In this document: in pieces, positions 5,163 to 5,414 of the stretch | How the letters are laid out: the number at the start of each line of letters is the position of its first letter | Numbering within the stretch: position 1 is the stretch's first letter | NCBI GenBank assembly: GCA_015478765.1 | Contig: JADMKR010000076.1 | Span: 1-5,414 of the forward strand | Reading direction: 5' to 3' | Length of the DNA stretch: 5,414 bases | Origin: Flavobacterium sp. | GTDB lineage: Bacteria; Bacteroidota; Bacteroidia; Flavobacteriales; Flavobacteriaceae | Position numbers and translations under genes: made by a program | Notes under the pieces: generated by a model | Told to the model about the DNA's origin: nothing | The model's database searches: none | Seen by the model: the letters and a program-made list of their open reading frames with translations, nothing else

Positions 5163-5414
5163 CTATATTGATCGATTTTCATCGAATGCTTCCATGTACT
5201 CGGCAACGCGCTTCACGAAGCTTCCTCCCAGCGCACCATCAACAACCCTGTGGTCGTAACTGTGCGAGAGGAACATCTTTTTACGTATTCCGATAAAATC
5301 ACCTTCAGGAGTTTCAATTACCGCCGGAACCTTTCTGATGGCGCCAAGTGCTAAAATACCAACTTGTGGCTGATTCAATATGGGCGTTCCGAAAACGCTT
5401 CCGAACGTACCCAC
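5163..5414 (-). CDS. 2-oxoacid dehydrogenase complex E2 subunit (dihydrolipoamide acyltransferase), C-terminal part, cut by window edge
   Basis: The 83 residues in the window are the end of the catalytic acyltransferase domain of an E2 subunit, which moves an acyl group from lipoyl-lysine to CoA in a multi-enzyme dehydrogenase core. The active-site motif DHRVVDG is present (fragment His55 and Asp59), preceded by FGTPILNQPQVGILALGAI and followed by LGGSFVKRVAEYME, the usual E2 ending. The first in-window codon is GTG, but this is an internal valine of the family's VGTFGS stretch, not a start; the lipoyl and E1/E3-binding domains lie beyond 5414. The NQPQVGILALGAI wording fits the branched-chain-type E2 of Bacteroidota better than 2-oxoglutarate (SucB) or pyruvate E2 types, but the full gene is needed to decide. 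Confidence 0.9.
   Translation of the reverse strand: MGTFGSVFGTPILNQPQVGILALGAIRKVPAVIETPEGDFIGIRKKMFLSHSYDHRVVDGALGGSFVKRVAEYMEAFDENRSI

Noticed and set aside
5412..5414. GTG as start codon of a small 83-residue protein
   Set aside because: The sequence is the C-terminal part of an E2 acyltransferase, and the GTG encodes an internal valine; the gene continues past the window.

Overview
The window looks like a chromosomal segment from a Bacteroidota bacterium, most likely Flavobacteriales. The evidence is the AT-leaning composition, coding starts without Shine-Dalgarno sequences, a TAnnTTTG-type promoter element, the Hpt active-site wording (AHKIKPTLDLLGM), a family-typical E2 acyltransferase tail, and intergenic sequence of flavobacterial style. 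This placement is inferred from sequence style only; there is no rRNA or other marker.

Layout. Positions 1-145 hold low-complexity non-coding DNA with a heptamer tandem repeat. Three minus-strand genes follow in the order of transcription: a DEDDh 3'-5' exonuclease (1941-1165), a fumarylacetoacetate-hydrolase-fold enzyme (1101-490) and a single-domain Hpt phosphotransfer protein (490-146). The last two overlap at TAATG and are probably translationally coupled. The 63-nt gap between the first two holds a possible structured RNA motif. Upstream of the exonuclease lies about 620 bp of non-coding DNA packed with degenerate 20-bp repeats in two opposed arrays (1984-2200 and 2308-2554). The right array is a tandem with a period near 100 bp that runs into the 3' end of the next gene, rtcB (3984-2560, minus), an RNA ligase with all expected catalytic residues. 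A divergent promoter region (3985-4138) separates rtcB from a plus-strand lipoprotein of the alpha/beta-hydrolase fold (4139-5122). A strong hairpin terminator lies between that gene and the 3' end of a convergent gene for a 2-oxoacid dehydrogenase E2 subunit, cut by the right window edge.

The genes are mostly housekeeping or metabolic and no defence system, mobile-element gene or obvious novel multi-gene system is visible. The most interesting structure is non-coding: diverged copies of the last codons and stop of rtcB appear twice downstream of the gene, embedded in the dispersed-repeat array. This suggests serial duplication of the gene's 3' end, or capture of repeat DNA by the gene. The possible RNA motif between the exonuclease and the FAH-family gene is the second item worth testing.
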